Shown: one piece after another, positions 1 to 11,610 of the stretch | Layout of the letters: each line of letters starts with the position of its first letter | Position numbering within the stretch: the stretch's first letter is position 1 | Source: Basidiobolus meristosporus CBS 931.73 | Lineage: Eukaryota > Basidiobolomycota > Basidiobolomycetes > Basidiobolales > Basidiobolaceae | Direction of reading: 5' to 3' | Assembly (NCBI GenBank): GCA_002104905.1 | Contig: MCFE01000008.1 | Location: 202,173 to 266,172, forward strand | Length of the DNA: 64,000 bases | Position numbers and translations under genes: made by a program | Notes under the pieces: model-generated | The model's database searches: none | What the model was told of the DNA's origin: nothing | What the model saw: the letters and a program-made list of their open reading frames with translations, nothing else

Positions 1-1705
1 ATGATACCATCAGACATCACCTTACCGTACTAGTCGTATTGTACGAGAATCAAAATGCCCCCCAAAGCCTACTCTCCCGGTTGGCTTCACCACGATTCTC
101 CCTTGGCACATCTTCCGAGATCGGGGTCCATCCCTGGACCTTACCTAATGGCAGACCAAGCTCCAAGGAGGCTATTCAGCTACCTCTGTCAAGCAGTGGA
201 TCTACCACCGAGGAGAAATGGTTCTGGCTGAGTGACTGGCAAATCGATTTAAAGCATAGTCAAGTGGATTCTGAACAAGGCTGGCAATATGCCTATTCCT
301 TCGACGCGCTGCCAAACCAGTGGTACAGATCTCCGCCAGGTGCTGGCTCGAGCAAGGGCTGGGTGAGAAGGAGACGGTGGATTAGGGTCATGAAGCGTAA
401 GTTAGACTCCGTTGATGATCAAGGGAATAATGCGGCATCCGCTTCTTTAAACCGCGAAAGACCTTCTAGCTCAGTTCAGGAGCCAGACACAGGTGTTGTC
501 GCCGTTGAGGTTAATGGTAAGTCAGATGAAATTCCTCCACAATGCTATTAAGATGAGCTCATTTTTTCGTGTTTAGACCACAGTGGTACGAGTCTTCATC
601 CAAACGAATCCTACATTAAGTCAGGACCGCCAGAACACAGACAGCGACCACCCATATACTGGTATTTCGGTATTATATATCCAGGCCAACCCTCTATTGA
701 CTCTTAATTACTATAGACAACGAGGTTGACCCATCCTCTGTCAATCGAACACTGGACAGTCCAAATGCTACGACAGCTGTGGAGGGCGCACATCTACGAC
801 AAGACTCAACCGCATCATCCTCACATACCAATTCCACGACTGGAATAACTCCATCGTTGCTCCAAGTGATCAATACGACCTCTACACGCCAACTCCCACT
901 GTCACCTTCGTTGTGGGAATCGGATGAGGATGCGCCAGATTGCCGTCAATGCGGTCGTAGGTTCATGATATTCCTTCGACGTCACCACTGCCGGTATGTA
1001 AACGGATGTTTTTTTTGTGTGAACGCATCGAGTGCCCAAGCCTAACCGTTGCATGTATAGTCGGTGCGGACTTGTGTTCTGTGATAGATGCACCTCCTCA
1101 CGTTTCCCCTTCCCCATCCCTGCTCAAGCAGAAAATGCCGCTTCCATCTCATACCAACGAGTGTGTGACACCTGCTTGGCTCTGTTGAACTCCTCGCCAA
1201 GGAGAGCAAACTCCATTATGAACTCTTCGCTGTTGAGTCGAACGAACAGCCAAGCCAGTTTGATGAATGAATGCCCGGTTTGCTTTGCCTCGCTGGCTTC
1301 GATCTCCATGGATAGAGGGGCCCAGGAACAACACGTGCAAGAGTGTTTGGAGACCAGAGAATTTAGCACCTCTCCCAGAGGTTCTAGATACCTAAGTATG
1401 TCTTGTTACCTGGACTCGAAACCATACATCACATCCCTTGGCTAAACGTCTTTTCTGTGGCCGCAGATTTCAAACTAAAGGAAGATTCCAACCTGTTAGG
1501 ACAGGAGTGTCCGATATGCTTTGAAGAGTTCGAGCTAGGTAGGTGTTCCATTTGGTCAGGGCCGCGTTTAGCACCAAATCACCAACTCACGAACGTTTAC
1601 TAGATGAAACCATAGCCAGGCTGACCTGCCTATGTACCTATCACCAAGGAGTGCATTGATTCGTGGTTTGGCCGCGGAAAACAATGTCCATTCCATTCAC
1701 GCTGA
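1..1705 (+). CDS. Dysferlin-domain / FYVE / RING zinc-finger protein (5' partial)
   Basis: The gene enters from the left; its frame is already open at base 3. Proposed exons: <3-516, 577-669, 717-993, 1061-1395, 1467-1538, 1604-1705. The N-terminal part reads VLYENQ, then W-W-W-VD, GWQYA and VRRRRWIR, the signature of the dysferlin/peroxin (DysF) fold. The joined exons 3 and 4 give a FYVE finger with RRHHCRRCG, CDRC and VCDTC. Next comes CPVC-(x)n-H-x4-C, which resembles a UBZ-type zinc knuckle. The C-terminus joins CPICFEEFEL to CLCTYHQECIDSWF and CPFH, a RING of the Pib1 type. FYVE domains bind PI3P on endosomes and vacuoles, and RING domains recruit E2 enzymes, so an endomembrane E3 ligase is inferred. 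A similar uncharacterised FYVE protein occurs in fission yeast (from memory). Domain calls are strong; exact splice sites are by eye. Confidence 0.82.
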
Positions 1706-2246
1706 CGAAGAGCAGCCTCCGTTGCCTGACTCCATTAACCGAATGCAACCCTTTCGCCCAAGAGAATATACCAATCTGGGACATCGTCATCCAATCACCA
1801 CCGCAAAGTATGGGTATTCGTGTATATAAGATACAACTTGATTCAATATACTCTTCCGTCGGTCCGAAGATCAGCTCGTTTGATGTATGTGCTCCATTAT
1901 ATTGACTTCTCCCGACCAGCCCAACGCTGGTTGACTGGTCCCGATTTCGCGCAACGATTACCCCCTCCGTCCCATCAAATCCATAGAAATGACACTTCCG
2001 ACCCAACTATCAAATAAAGTGAAAATAGCCGTGTAAAGAGAGAACTTTTCATTGTGTGTGTATGGGGGGGCTTTTTTTCAACAGGTCGATTGGACCTTGT
2101 ACACACCAAAGTCGAAAGAATATTGCAGGTAACAGAGTGAAAAGAAGTGTGGTAAAGAGCACGTGTATGTATGTGTGGGTGATTGTGTTTGCGACGGAGC
2201 GTATTCAACACAAAATAGCATAAAGAGCGCATTTTCCAATGACGCA
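1706..2246. other. Convergent intergenic spacer
   Basis: These 540 bases lie between the stop of the FYVE/RING gene and the stop of gamma-adaptin on the other strand. They must hold both 3' UTRs. Short open frames here lack homology and overlap on both strands. I see no RNA gene. Confidence 0.5.
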
Positions 2247-5200
2247 TCAATTACTGAATAGGCTCGCCGGGAAACCGCTGAATTCGGAGATTTCATCGAC
2301 ACTAATACCACTGGGGGTAGTGTAGGATACCTTCAGGCGGAGTCGAATGGGTGTCTACATGAGGGAACAGGGGATTACTACGAAGAGCGGAGATGCCGCG
2401 ACAAGGGAAACAAACAAATACCTTCTGAGGATTGGCGATTCTGATCAACTGGGTGGCTGACTCATTGACGGGTATCTGAGTCGAGGAGATCGATTGCATT
2501 TGCAGCTTCTGAGATTTGGGCACAGCAATTTGGAAGGAGAGATTCTCGATTCTGGCCCCGACCGCCTCGTTAAGGAAGCGTATTTTAATGTTGACGACAT
2601 TGGGGTTCTGGGAGTCTTGGTTGGGAATCATGACAACCTTGAACCCATTTTTGTTGTATGCAATGTAGCCTCCGGCTAATTATAGAAAAAAGCATTAATA
2701 CGCTGCTACGCCGACTCGAGGGCATTCGATCATACCTGGTGGTTGGGCTGTGTTGGTGGGTGATTTATGCTGGATAGGAATGCTATTTCCCATTGGCATA
2801 GAGCTTGGTGGACTAGATGCTGCAGGGGAGGAAATATCGCCCAACAAGTCTAAAAGGCTATCACTTCCCTGAGTAGACTTTGTAGAAGTTGTCTGTTGGA
2901 GATTACTCATGGTATTGATACCGGTGGGAGAAGTACTCTGTGGATTGGATAAATTACTAGAGCCAAAGATGTCGGCCAGCAAGTCCACCGTTTGATCCGA
3001 TTGGGAAGGCTGGGATGAAGCAGCCGAGGGCTCATCTCCAAGTAGATTCAACAAGGCCTGAGGAAATCACAAAGATCAGTAAAAGTCGTGGTGAGAGGTT
3101 TGATCTCGGTAGTTACATTTTCTTGGTTACGTGAGGATTTGCTGGTGTTTCTTGGCTTCGATTTCTCAAGAACTAAAGTAAGGAGGTCAGTGATTGCCGA
3201 AGTGCTCGAAGCCAAAGTCCCATCTAACCTGGGCTATGCAGGTCCGGTTTAGGCTCAGGCGCTGGCATACGTTCCAGGACTGCCGAGCGAATCTCGTTGT
3301 AGCCATACAAGTTTTTGTATTCGTTCGCACGTTGCTGAACCTCCGTCTCGGCACTATTGGCGAAGGTGTTGATGATGTTTTTGATACGCTCTTGAACGCT
3401 TCGCTCTTTGAATCGGTCGGTTAGTTTGATCAGAGCAGTCATTATATATTCTCTGATGGTTTGGTTGGCATAAGGACTGTTGAGGATATTCTCCATTAAG
3501 GCAACCACATCGGATTCTGTAACCTATGAAACCATGATGGCTTAGATCCGATAGATACCATATTGCTCTGATAAAGATTTACCTCGCGGACAAGCTCCTC
3601 TTCCTCAAAGCTACCACCCTTTACAAGGAGATCACCAAATTCACCAATGATCCAGACGCCAACAAGAACTAGCGCTTCCTGATACAAGCAGAAAACAAGG
3701 TAAATTCATCTGGCCAATGAAAGAAACAATAGGCGCTGTACTTTGGATATATCTTGTTTCAGCGAGGCAAATAGCTTTTGTGCGGTGTAAGTCTGTAGTT
3801 CCGTGGCATTGGCAACGATTCGAATGAAATTAGAAAGCGTTTCCTCACGGCAGTAGTTTCCAGCCTGCGAGTCATGGTTAGTATATTGGTCTGAGTGAGG
3901 ATTCGTGAAATGCTCTACCAGCTTCAACACACGCAACACGGTGTCAATATGCCAACGCTTGTTGGGTGCAAACCTGAAGAATCGGTTAGTTTCCTTGAGT
4001 GAGGTGTGCAGAAAAAGGATTTTTACCTATCAGCTGCAGCGCAAATCTTTGTTGTCATTCCCGCTTTGAATTCGGTGTCTGCGATCTCCAGGAAAGTGAG
4101 GAGTTCTCTGGTCATGGCACGCACATTTGCCTCATTTATAAGCGCAAAGGACAGCTCGAGTGCACGTCTTCTAATAGAAATGTCGGGATCTTTTAGACAT
4201 TCCACCACAGTCATACGGTGACGCTGCACGTTCTGTATGTCGATAGCTACAGTCTTATTCAATGTGTCTAATGCAACATAGCTAAATTAAGAACGAATAG
4301 TATGGTCAGATGAAGCTCGATGCCAGGAATTGCTTAACCATTGGGACTACCGTAAGTTGTTGTCTTTGTTCTTGATAAACCGTCCGAGGATATTGATGGC
4401 AAGAACGCGTAGCCCGTGATCGGATTCTGTGCCCATTATGGTGGTAACGGTTTCGTAGAGCACAGAGTTTCCGGCATTTTTGGCTGAATCAGTATTGGTA
4501 GCTACCTAAACACCAAGGACCTGGGTGAGTATCAAATCCCTCCCAAACCATCCGTGTAATGCATCAACAAACCTGAGCCAAAACATCATTCATTGCCTCA
4601 CTAGCGTCATCGTTATTTTCTCCTAAATATCTCAGCAGACGAATAATCTTGACTTGCAAGAAAGGATCGGTGATTCCGGTGATATCATGATCAGGTGAAA
4701 AGCCGCCAGAAGAGAGAGCTTTCAGGCGCTTGACTAGCGTGGGAATAGACTGGTGAGAGATTAATGCATGCTGAAACCATGGAGTCCACGTTTAGAGAAC
4801 CATACATTGACAAACACAGAAACATTTTCTGGATTTTGTTGGCACAATTCTATGATTAATGTGACACCGGTCAACATAACGCTATGACTTTTGTCAACGA
4901 GAAGGGAGTTGGCGGGCTCCACTAGGTTTTCATAGAGATCGGGTGCTTTACGGACGAGTCGAATGGCGCATAAGGCAGCCTTAATTTAGATGTGTTGAGG
5001 AGTGGGTTACGTTGGGGATGCTCTAGTAATTGTCAACGTACTTTCTTCTTCATATACGTGTTTGAGCTCTTCATTAGCTTCTCTACTTCGTCAATCAAGT
5101 CCTGTGCCATTTCACCAGATGCAATATTCCCCAGCGTGCAGAGTGCTAAACCAACAATGTACATGTTGGAGTGATTCAGATCACTGTGTTGGGTAGAGTA

Positions 5201-5665
5201 AGCAAGAAATATAAGCTTGAAAGGAACACGAAGAAACGGTGGGAAATATGGGTTACTTTTTCAAAGAGTTGGTGACAAGAGTGAGCAGCTCTTGGTTTTC
5301 GTCAAGTAACAGCATCATCCCAAGATAACCGAGACGTTTATCCGCGAAGCGACTAGAGGCAACAAGTTTCAAACACTCGATTTGGCCCCAGTGTGCAGGG
5401 TAACCCAACATGTGAATGTACAAGAGTTTAGCAACATTATTGTATCTCGAATCGGTATTTTCCTCCTTGAAGGAGGTTCTAAGGGAAGCGGATTCCTTTT
5501 GTATCACCGTTCTCTCATCAGCGGCCGTTTTGCACTTGCGGATGGCTCTGATGAAATCTAGGTCAAGTTCAATGGCGTTAGTGCTTTCTTGGTTCGGGGG
5601 GACCACTCTGGGCCAACATCTCAAAAGAGTGCAGGGAAGCTACCTTTCAGTCGATAATAAGGCAT
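2247..5665 (-). CDS. APL4: AP-1 clathrin adaptor complex, gamma subunit
   Basis: Fifteen exons can be traced (complement): 5644-5665, 5257-5557, 5042-5183, 4824-4980, 4573-4749, 4351-4505, 4027-4281, 3919-3973, 3743-3864, 3583-3678, 3229-3524, 3117-3172, 2736-3057, 2422-2675, 2247-2354. The first exon is only 22 nt (MPYYRLK). After splicing it continues [16 protein letters not shown], the canonical gamma-adaptin start. The trunk shows [60 protein letters not shown] and [14 protein letters not shown] Ser/Gln-rich hinge follows (exon 2736-3057, with DLLADIFG and LLDLLGD clathrin-box-like stretches). The ear (GAE) domain ends [13 protein letters not shown]. The protein is a large subunit of the AP-1 coat that sorts cargo between trans-Golgi and endosomes. 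It is intact. Confidence 0.93.
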
Positions 5666-6264
5666 AGATGCAGTTCAAGTTGAAAATTCTTTAGATAAAG
5701 GGTGCAGGTTTTGTCTCAACAATGGGCACGGCAACGAGATAAAGTCCCCAGAAATACGATTAAGAGCTCACTTCCTCGCCTTGGTTGGAAGAAAACCACT
5801 TTACTATATTTGTCTGACGCAACCTGACTACTGTTAAGCAAGCATTTACAGTTTCGAGGCGGCTTCACGTGATATGTTCAGTCCACATCTCGGTGGTGGG
5901 TGAGGATCAAATTTCGATGGCTTCATTCGATAGATCTGTCAACATTCCAACTCAGCCATTCGCATGGCCAGCACCTAGTTGGAGTTTGGGCAACGAGAGT
6001 GACAGGTGGGGAACGAGTTACTTTAATGGATTTAGTCAAGGTAGGGGAAACCGAATCAAATATCCTAACATATATTCGTTAGCACATCTGAATGCAGTGG
6101 ATGATGGATTATTAAAACGGAATGTGGATGTGATAAGATACATGTTCTGTAGCAAGAAAGTGATTGGGATTATGTGATGTGGGTTGAGGAGTAGAAGGGG
6201 AGGTGAATATCGAAATCTACCAGTAGAACAAACAAAATGATATGAGACAGAGATTGTATATGAT
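5666..6264. other. Intergenic: gamma-adaptin promoter and DNM1 3' end
   Basis: This stretch is the 5' region of the gamma-adaptin gene and the 3' region of the dynamin gene, both on the minus strand. An open frame on the plus strand at 5869-6177 has no recognisable domain and is probably chance. Confidence 0.5.
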
Positions 6265-8674
6265 TTAAACAGCTTCGCTGATAATAGAGAACGCTCTCTT
6301 ATAGATTTCGAGCATGGTCTTGCACTTCTCCCTCTCAGCCACAATATTCTCGTCCTCCTGTAGAAGCTCCTCGAAAGCTTCCTGTTTGTAAAGCTCGGAG
6401 ACAAGGCGGTTTTGAATGTTTTCGCGGATATTGTTGATCAACAGGTGCATCACGGTTTTCGGGACAAGGTCTTGAATGGATTTACGAACAATGTTGAAGT
6501 AGGAGGTAATGAGTGATCTGATCAACTGAGTCTCCATCTCTTCCCTTTCCGAGAGCTGGTTTCCTTCGTCCGAATCCGAACCGGCCGCTGTAGATTTTTC
6601 AGAGGCTTGTCGGTTCTTGCTTTCAATCACCCTATCAGGCATCACCATATCTTTCACGAAGGTCTTTTGAGATTCCGAGTCCGACTTCTCGTTCTTGTTA
6701 CCGAAGAAGTAATTCATGAACCTATCGTCGTTGGCGGCAGCAGCGTCGTCTTGGTCGTCCTGGACGGAGTTGATTACGGCTGGGAGCTGAGAGGGATTGA
6801 CCTGGGTAACGATTAGTATTAGGGGGAGGGAACCAGTCGAACGAGTGGCCATAGAACTTACTCGCTTAAGCTTCTCTTGCTCTCTTCTCTTCTTGTGAAT
6901 CTTCTTCTCCAATGCTGCGATGGCTCCGCTTCCGCCAATGAAGTCAGGATGGTTGGTATTGATGTAGGCCATTTCGATGCTGATCAAGCTTTCGATGTAA
7001 TTGGAGGTTGGGCTCAACCTTTCCCGCAAGAGATCGGAGACAACCTCGATGATCTTGGCATAGAGCTTGGGGTATTTCTTGAGCTCCAAGCTGCTTGAAT
7101 TGTGGCAGATCTTGATCAGTTCTTCGTAGGCAAGCTCCACACAGCGCAAACTGGGGGGCTCCAGACGCTTGATTTGGGGTTTAACCAAAAGCTCAAAGGC
7201 AATCTCTGGGACAAACAACGAGGGGCGTGGCCCGGTGGAGTTTCTAATTGCGGTACGAATGTCCTGCAAGGTCAGATTGCCGCCAGGGCTAATGGAGTCT
7301 AGGGCATTTCCAAAGATGTTGTTGAAGATATAATAGATCCGGGCGCCGCCAGACAACTCTGCGGTGGAGAAATCGGACGAGGTGCCGTCGATCGAAGAGA
7401 TGAAGCTATTGGCGAACTTGGTGAGTAGTCGGAGAATGAGAGTGCCCTTGTTCGCTTCCTGTGATAGGGAAACATCGCCGAACGAATTGAGCTCTAGTTG
7501 AGTTTGTCCGATGAGCGCATTTAGCTTGGCCTTCATATCAGGAAGCTTTTCACGGATGTGTTTTACTAAAACATTGTTGAGCGTCTTGCCAAGGTAGCCA
7601 GTGCCACATTTATCAGCAATACTCTTGTAGGCGGGGTGGGATTTGAAGAACTCCGCCTCCCTTTCCAAAGCCTTGGAAATAGGCACATTGGCTACGTTGT
7701 CTTGTTGGCTTCTATTCACCACTCCGATGAAGCCCAGTTTAAGGTGAATTATGCGGCCAGTTAAGATATCCAGTGCATTGGTTCCGGCATCCATCAGGTC
7801 GATCTTGGTAATAACCCCAATGGTTCTCTTGCCTAGATACAAGATATCAGCACTCAGGTTAACCCACTGCAAACCATATCTCAGTCTTACCGTCAGGATC
7901 GACCTCTCTAGCCACCTTTAAGCTCTCCGAATTGACGATATCGACATTGGCCGGGCTGACAGCAAGAATGATACTACATTGCCATGTCACGCAGGTGAGT
8001 ATTGATCACAAAAACTGGCTGATAAGCTAAGTACCTGTTTGGCTTGTTTATGTAGTCGAAGATCAAATGCCTGGTCTGTTTTTCAATATCCGACGGCTGG
8101 TCTCCAATAGGAATCTAGTTTACCAAGAAATCAGTTAGGCTTCCGCGGGCTGAGGCGAAACCTCCTTGCGGGAAACTTACTTTAGTCAAGCCGGGCAAAT
8201 CGACCAAAGTCAGGTTCAGGACGTCGGGAGAGTGGATTTTAAGGTGAATAGGTACTCGGGAGATGCCCTTGTTAGCGCCTGCGAGACGAGAGGTTTCTTT
8301 CTCAATCTCCGCGCGCACCTCATTCAGATCAAAAAACTTCTTGTCTGCAACGTGCAGAAACTCGGCGTATTCTGCAACCTCGGAGCTCTCGTTCTTGGGA
8401 ACATTCACCAATTGGAGTACGAGAGGGCGACGAGTCACAATTCCACTTCCTCTGGGGAGGAAGTCTCGACCAACAATGTTTTCAAGAACGGAGGATTTGC
8501 CAGAAGATTGCGAGCTGTTATGTGAATAGAAAGTTACCAAAGGGTTCGCAGGGGATTGACCGGACCAATTTCAACCTACCCAACAACCACAATCTGGGGA
8601 AGGTCTATCTGATCGTTCCCGACAGTGTTGAACACATCTTGAAGTTTGTTTACCAATGGAATGAGGTCGTTCAT
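6265..8674 (-). CDS. DNM1: Dynamin-related fission GTPase (Dnm1/Drp1 type)
   Basis: Exons (complement): 8580-8674, 8181-8514, 8035-8114, 7891-7973, 6862-7832, 6265-6801. The start [19 protein letters not shown] matches Drp1/Dnm1 rather than Vps1. The GTPase domain has the P-loop GSQSSGKSS (joined across the first intron), switch residues [17 protein letters not shown] and the G4 motif [10 protein letters not shown]. The middle domain and stalk follow, then an acidic low-complexity insert ([13 protein letters not shown]), and the GTPase effector domain ends at EAV. Dnm1 proteins form spirals that divide mitochondria and peroxisomes. The last intron (6802-6861) is 60 nt long, a multiple of three with no stop, so reading through it would insert 20 residues before the variable loop. 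The gene is otherwise intact. Confidence 0.92.
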
Positions 8675-9066
8675 CGTATTGAAAGGAGGCACTGCTAGTT
8701 CTCGTCTGAACCTACTTCGGTAAATAGCAACCTCACAAATGCAAAACTTCTAAAGGATCCCCAAAAACCTAGTCTAAAAGCAATCTGTGCATTAGATAGA
8801 TCTGAGTAAAATAACCCCAACAAGTCTATCGTTGCCACCTCAGGATCAGAAAATTTTCTGGAAATGGAAGATTTACAAAATTGGAAACTGCCTCTCCTGT
8901 TGCTAAATTTGTTGAACTATTTGATAATTTGGGTGCTTAATTCTGCATGAGTGTGGATGCGTTTATTATGATAGGGTTAGTCACTGAGATAGCTATTAAT
9001 AGGTGGGTGATGTTGGATGTTCGTTGTGGCGGCTGCGAGGAAGGCGGCTAAGCGCAGGAGAGGGTG
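8675..9066. other. DNM1 upstream region
   Basis: About 390 bases between the dynamin start and the stop of the upstream sorting-nexin gene, both on the minus strand. The segment is AT-rich from 8760 to 9000, fitting a promoter plus a 3' UTR. No gene is visible. Confidence 0.45.
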
Positions 9067-10924
9067 TCAACCATTTAATGGATCGTAGTTTTCCGAGACC
9101 AGGCCAAGGCCGAAGGGCTGGGAAACAGCTGGATGAGGTTGCTCATCGTGCTCTTCGTTCTCAAGACCCTCGCTCTCGAACGCATCATCATCGCTATCCA
9201 TGTCACTCAAGCCGAAGTTTGCCCCGCTGTGGATTGGCCTACTCGTTACCGGGACGTTGGTCAGGCTAGGGCTTTTCCGTGCGAAATTCGACTCGGTAAG
9301 GTTCCCTCGAAATCCGTCGAGTGTTTTCTTGAGTAAAGAGAATTTCTCCTTTTCAAAATGTATCTGGATCTCTACAAACTCGTTGAGAGCCTTTCGAAAG
9401 TCCTTCGCCTTTTCCCTCTCGAACCTGACCAGCTCTTGAGTGAGATTCTTCTGGCACGAGCCAAATACTTTTTTCTCAGCCTCCACGTTTTCTGTTGCCT
9501 GGCAGAAAATGCAGATTAGTGCCGAACTTTTCCCAACGATCGTGTGGCGAGTGATTTACTTTGGTTTCTTCGGCAATTGCTGCTTGGATTTCCGGGGTAG
9601 TTTCACTCATTTTAAGCTTGAGTTTCTCCGTTTTATCCCTTCTCTTGTTCCGCTTTTTTACAAGCCTCACATATTCTGCCAATTTCTCCGTTCGGTTGTT
9701 CATCACATGCTACCAAGAGAGTCACAACACGGTTCGACTGCTGTGAGAGGAGAGGAGTGATCACTTACCTTGATAGACTCTAGCATATCCTTATATTCTA
9801 AAAATACATCGCCAAAGCGGAATATTTCGGCCTTGCCCTATTATTGCGAGCATAGTAGCAAAATGAGCGTTTGTGCGGTGATAAGACTCGTGTCAGATCG
9901 AAAGACAAACCTGTCGACGATTAATGTACTGTAAATCATCAAGCATAATGGCAAATTGCTGCATTTCCGCATCAAATCGTTTGTGCCTTTCTCGATTGTC
10001 AATCTTGGTCCCAGGTCCCATTCTATATTTGCTGTGTAGTGAGTCGATTGCTATGTCGCCGAACTGGCTAAGAACGTTTCCTAAAGCTAGAATCGCAGGG
10101 ACACTTGAGTAATTAGCAACGACGAGAGTTCTTGTATGAGTAAGTAAACACCTTCACGCTGCTCCACGACCGCATTGATCCCCTCTACAACCAGACTAAA
10201 ATGGTTCTCCAACATTAAAATGTACATTTGCCGCCTTTGGAATTCTTCCTGTTCATTCTGCAATAAAAGACGGGATTTTAACGTTTACTCCAGATGCTAT
10301 AGGCAGTAAACAAGACTACTTCTTCAACTGCTTCACTAGGTCTAAATATTCTGAATCCCCGCTCGTAATTAGGCTTCATTATTTGGTTCAGGAAACCAAA
10401 ACCCAGAGTTCCTCGACGGGTGTCTATCACATCAAGATGCGTCTGCAAACATAAGTGAAGGTTAGAAATGAGTGCTGGATTGAATTCTGGAGTGCAAAAA
10501 AGTTGAAGAAATCACCATCTCGTTTGAAAGGAAATACTGCATATCAGGATGGTCTACAATCTCCGGGCGTGACGCTAATTTACACAAGAAACGCTCTACT
10601 TGCAGCCTTTTGTTTTCCACATGATCGAGGTCGTTTATCAACGCTTGATTAGGAGCATCTGGTAGGGGAGGGAGAATCATATTTGGAAAAGCTGTGCACA
10701 GCTTTGAGTGAAGCCACTGTATTTGTTGGAAATTCCTAAAAACGGTGTTTGTCGAAGTCGGTTCGTCGTCAATTGTTTCCTAGAACACGGTTAATCTCGA
10801 CCCCAACTGAGACAACAATCATGCCAGCAAACAAGCCAAGTCGTACCTGATAGGATACCGCTATCTTGAAGGTGATGATTCCTGAAGCAGAAGCTGCCTC
10901 GGGAATGGTTACTGATAAATGCAT
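9067..10924 (-). CDS. PX-BAR sorting nexin
   Basis: Exons (complement): 10847-10924, 10516-10779, 10320-10442, 10152-10257, 9911-10086, 9769-9837, 9560-9709, 9067-9498. The N-terminal half is a PX domain: an FRNFQQIQWLHSKL segment, the proline turn ILPPLPDAP, then the helix RLQVERFLCKLASRPEI. The second half is a BAR-type coiled coil, with HKRFDAEMQQFAIMLDDLQYINRQ, FGDVFLEYKDMLESIK and FEREKAKDFRKALNEFVEIQIHFE. A short acidic tail follows (DMDSDDDAFESE). PX-BAR nexins bind phosphoinositides and shape endosomal recycling tubules. The sequence looks closest to the SNX5/6-Vps5/Vps17 or Snx4 groups, but I cannot separate these by eye. Confidence 0.8.
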
Positions 10925-11610
10925 TGTTTGGCTGTATGCTGTTTGCACTGAACTTCACTTTAAAGCTTGAGAGTCATAAACACAGGGCAGCCACAAACTC
11001 GACACTTTGAATTGTTGAAATCCAGGGATTATCTTTGAGAGTTGATAAGGCCACTATGCTCTAGTCGCTTTTAGAAAAAGCCCAAAAGCTCAAATGCCCA
11101 GTCAGGTCGAAAATGCCAGATGTTCACCCCGATATTAGGACTGGGCATGTTTTCTACGTGACCAGATCAACCAGAATTCAACTTCATGCTATCTAATACA
11201 TCATACTGGATTCAAACATTTGAGAACTAGCAATTCCACTTCATGCCATCAGAATCGTAATATGGTGGCACCTCTGTTTTTGGTAACTATGCTGTCTCTG
11301 AAATATCGACCAATCGCCTCGGATTTTGTAATAATATAGGAATATGCTGGTCAATCAAGGGAATCACGTATCCAACGTTCACTGGTTATCAAGTTCACAT
11401 TTGGTTTTCTTTGATTACACTAGCGAGTGTTCGAAGAGTGGCCAAAGCAAGTTAGGTCAGTTGGTCTTGTTCAAAGCACGAAGCGTTTCCTGCCAAAACA
11501 GATTCTCTTTGCCGGGATTCCTGTTTCTACCTGATACCGCTACTCACTCACTTTTCAGAAGTCTTTAGATACTACTGGGGCTCAAGTATTAGCTCAGTCC
11601 AAAAGCAACG
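10925..11610. promoter_or_regulatory. Divergent promoter region, sorting nexin (-) and STT3 (+)
   Basis: About 690 bases separate two divergent start codons, so both promoters must lie here. I see no convincing TATA element or other recognisable site. Confidence 0.4.
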
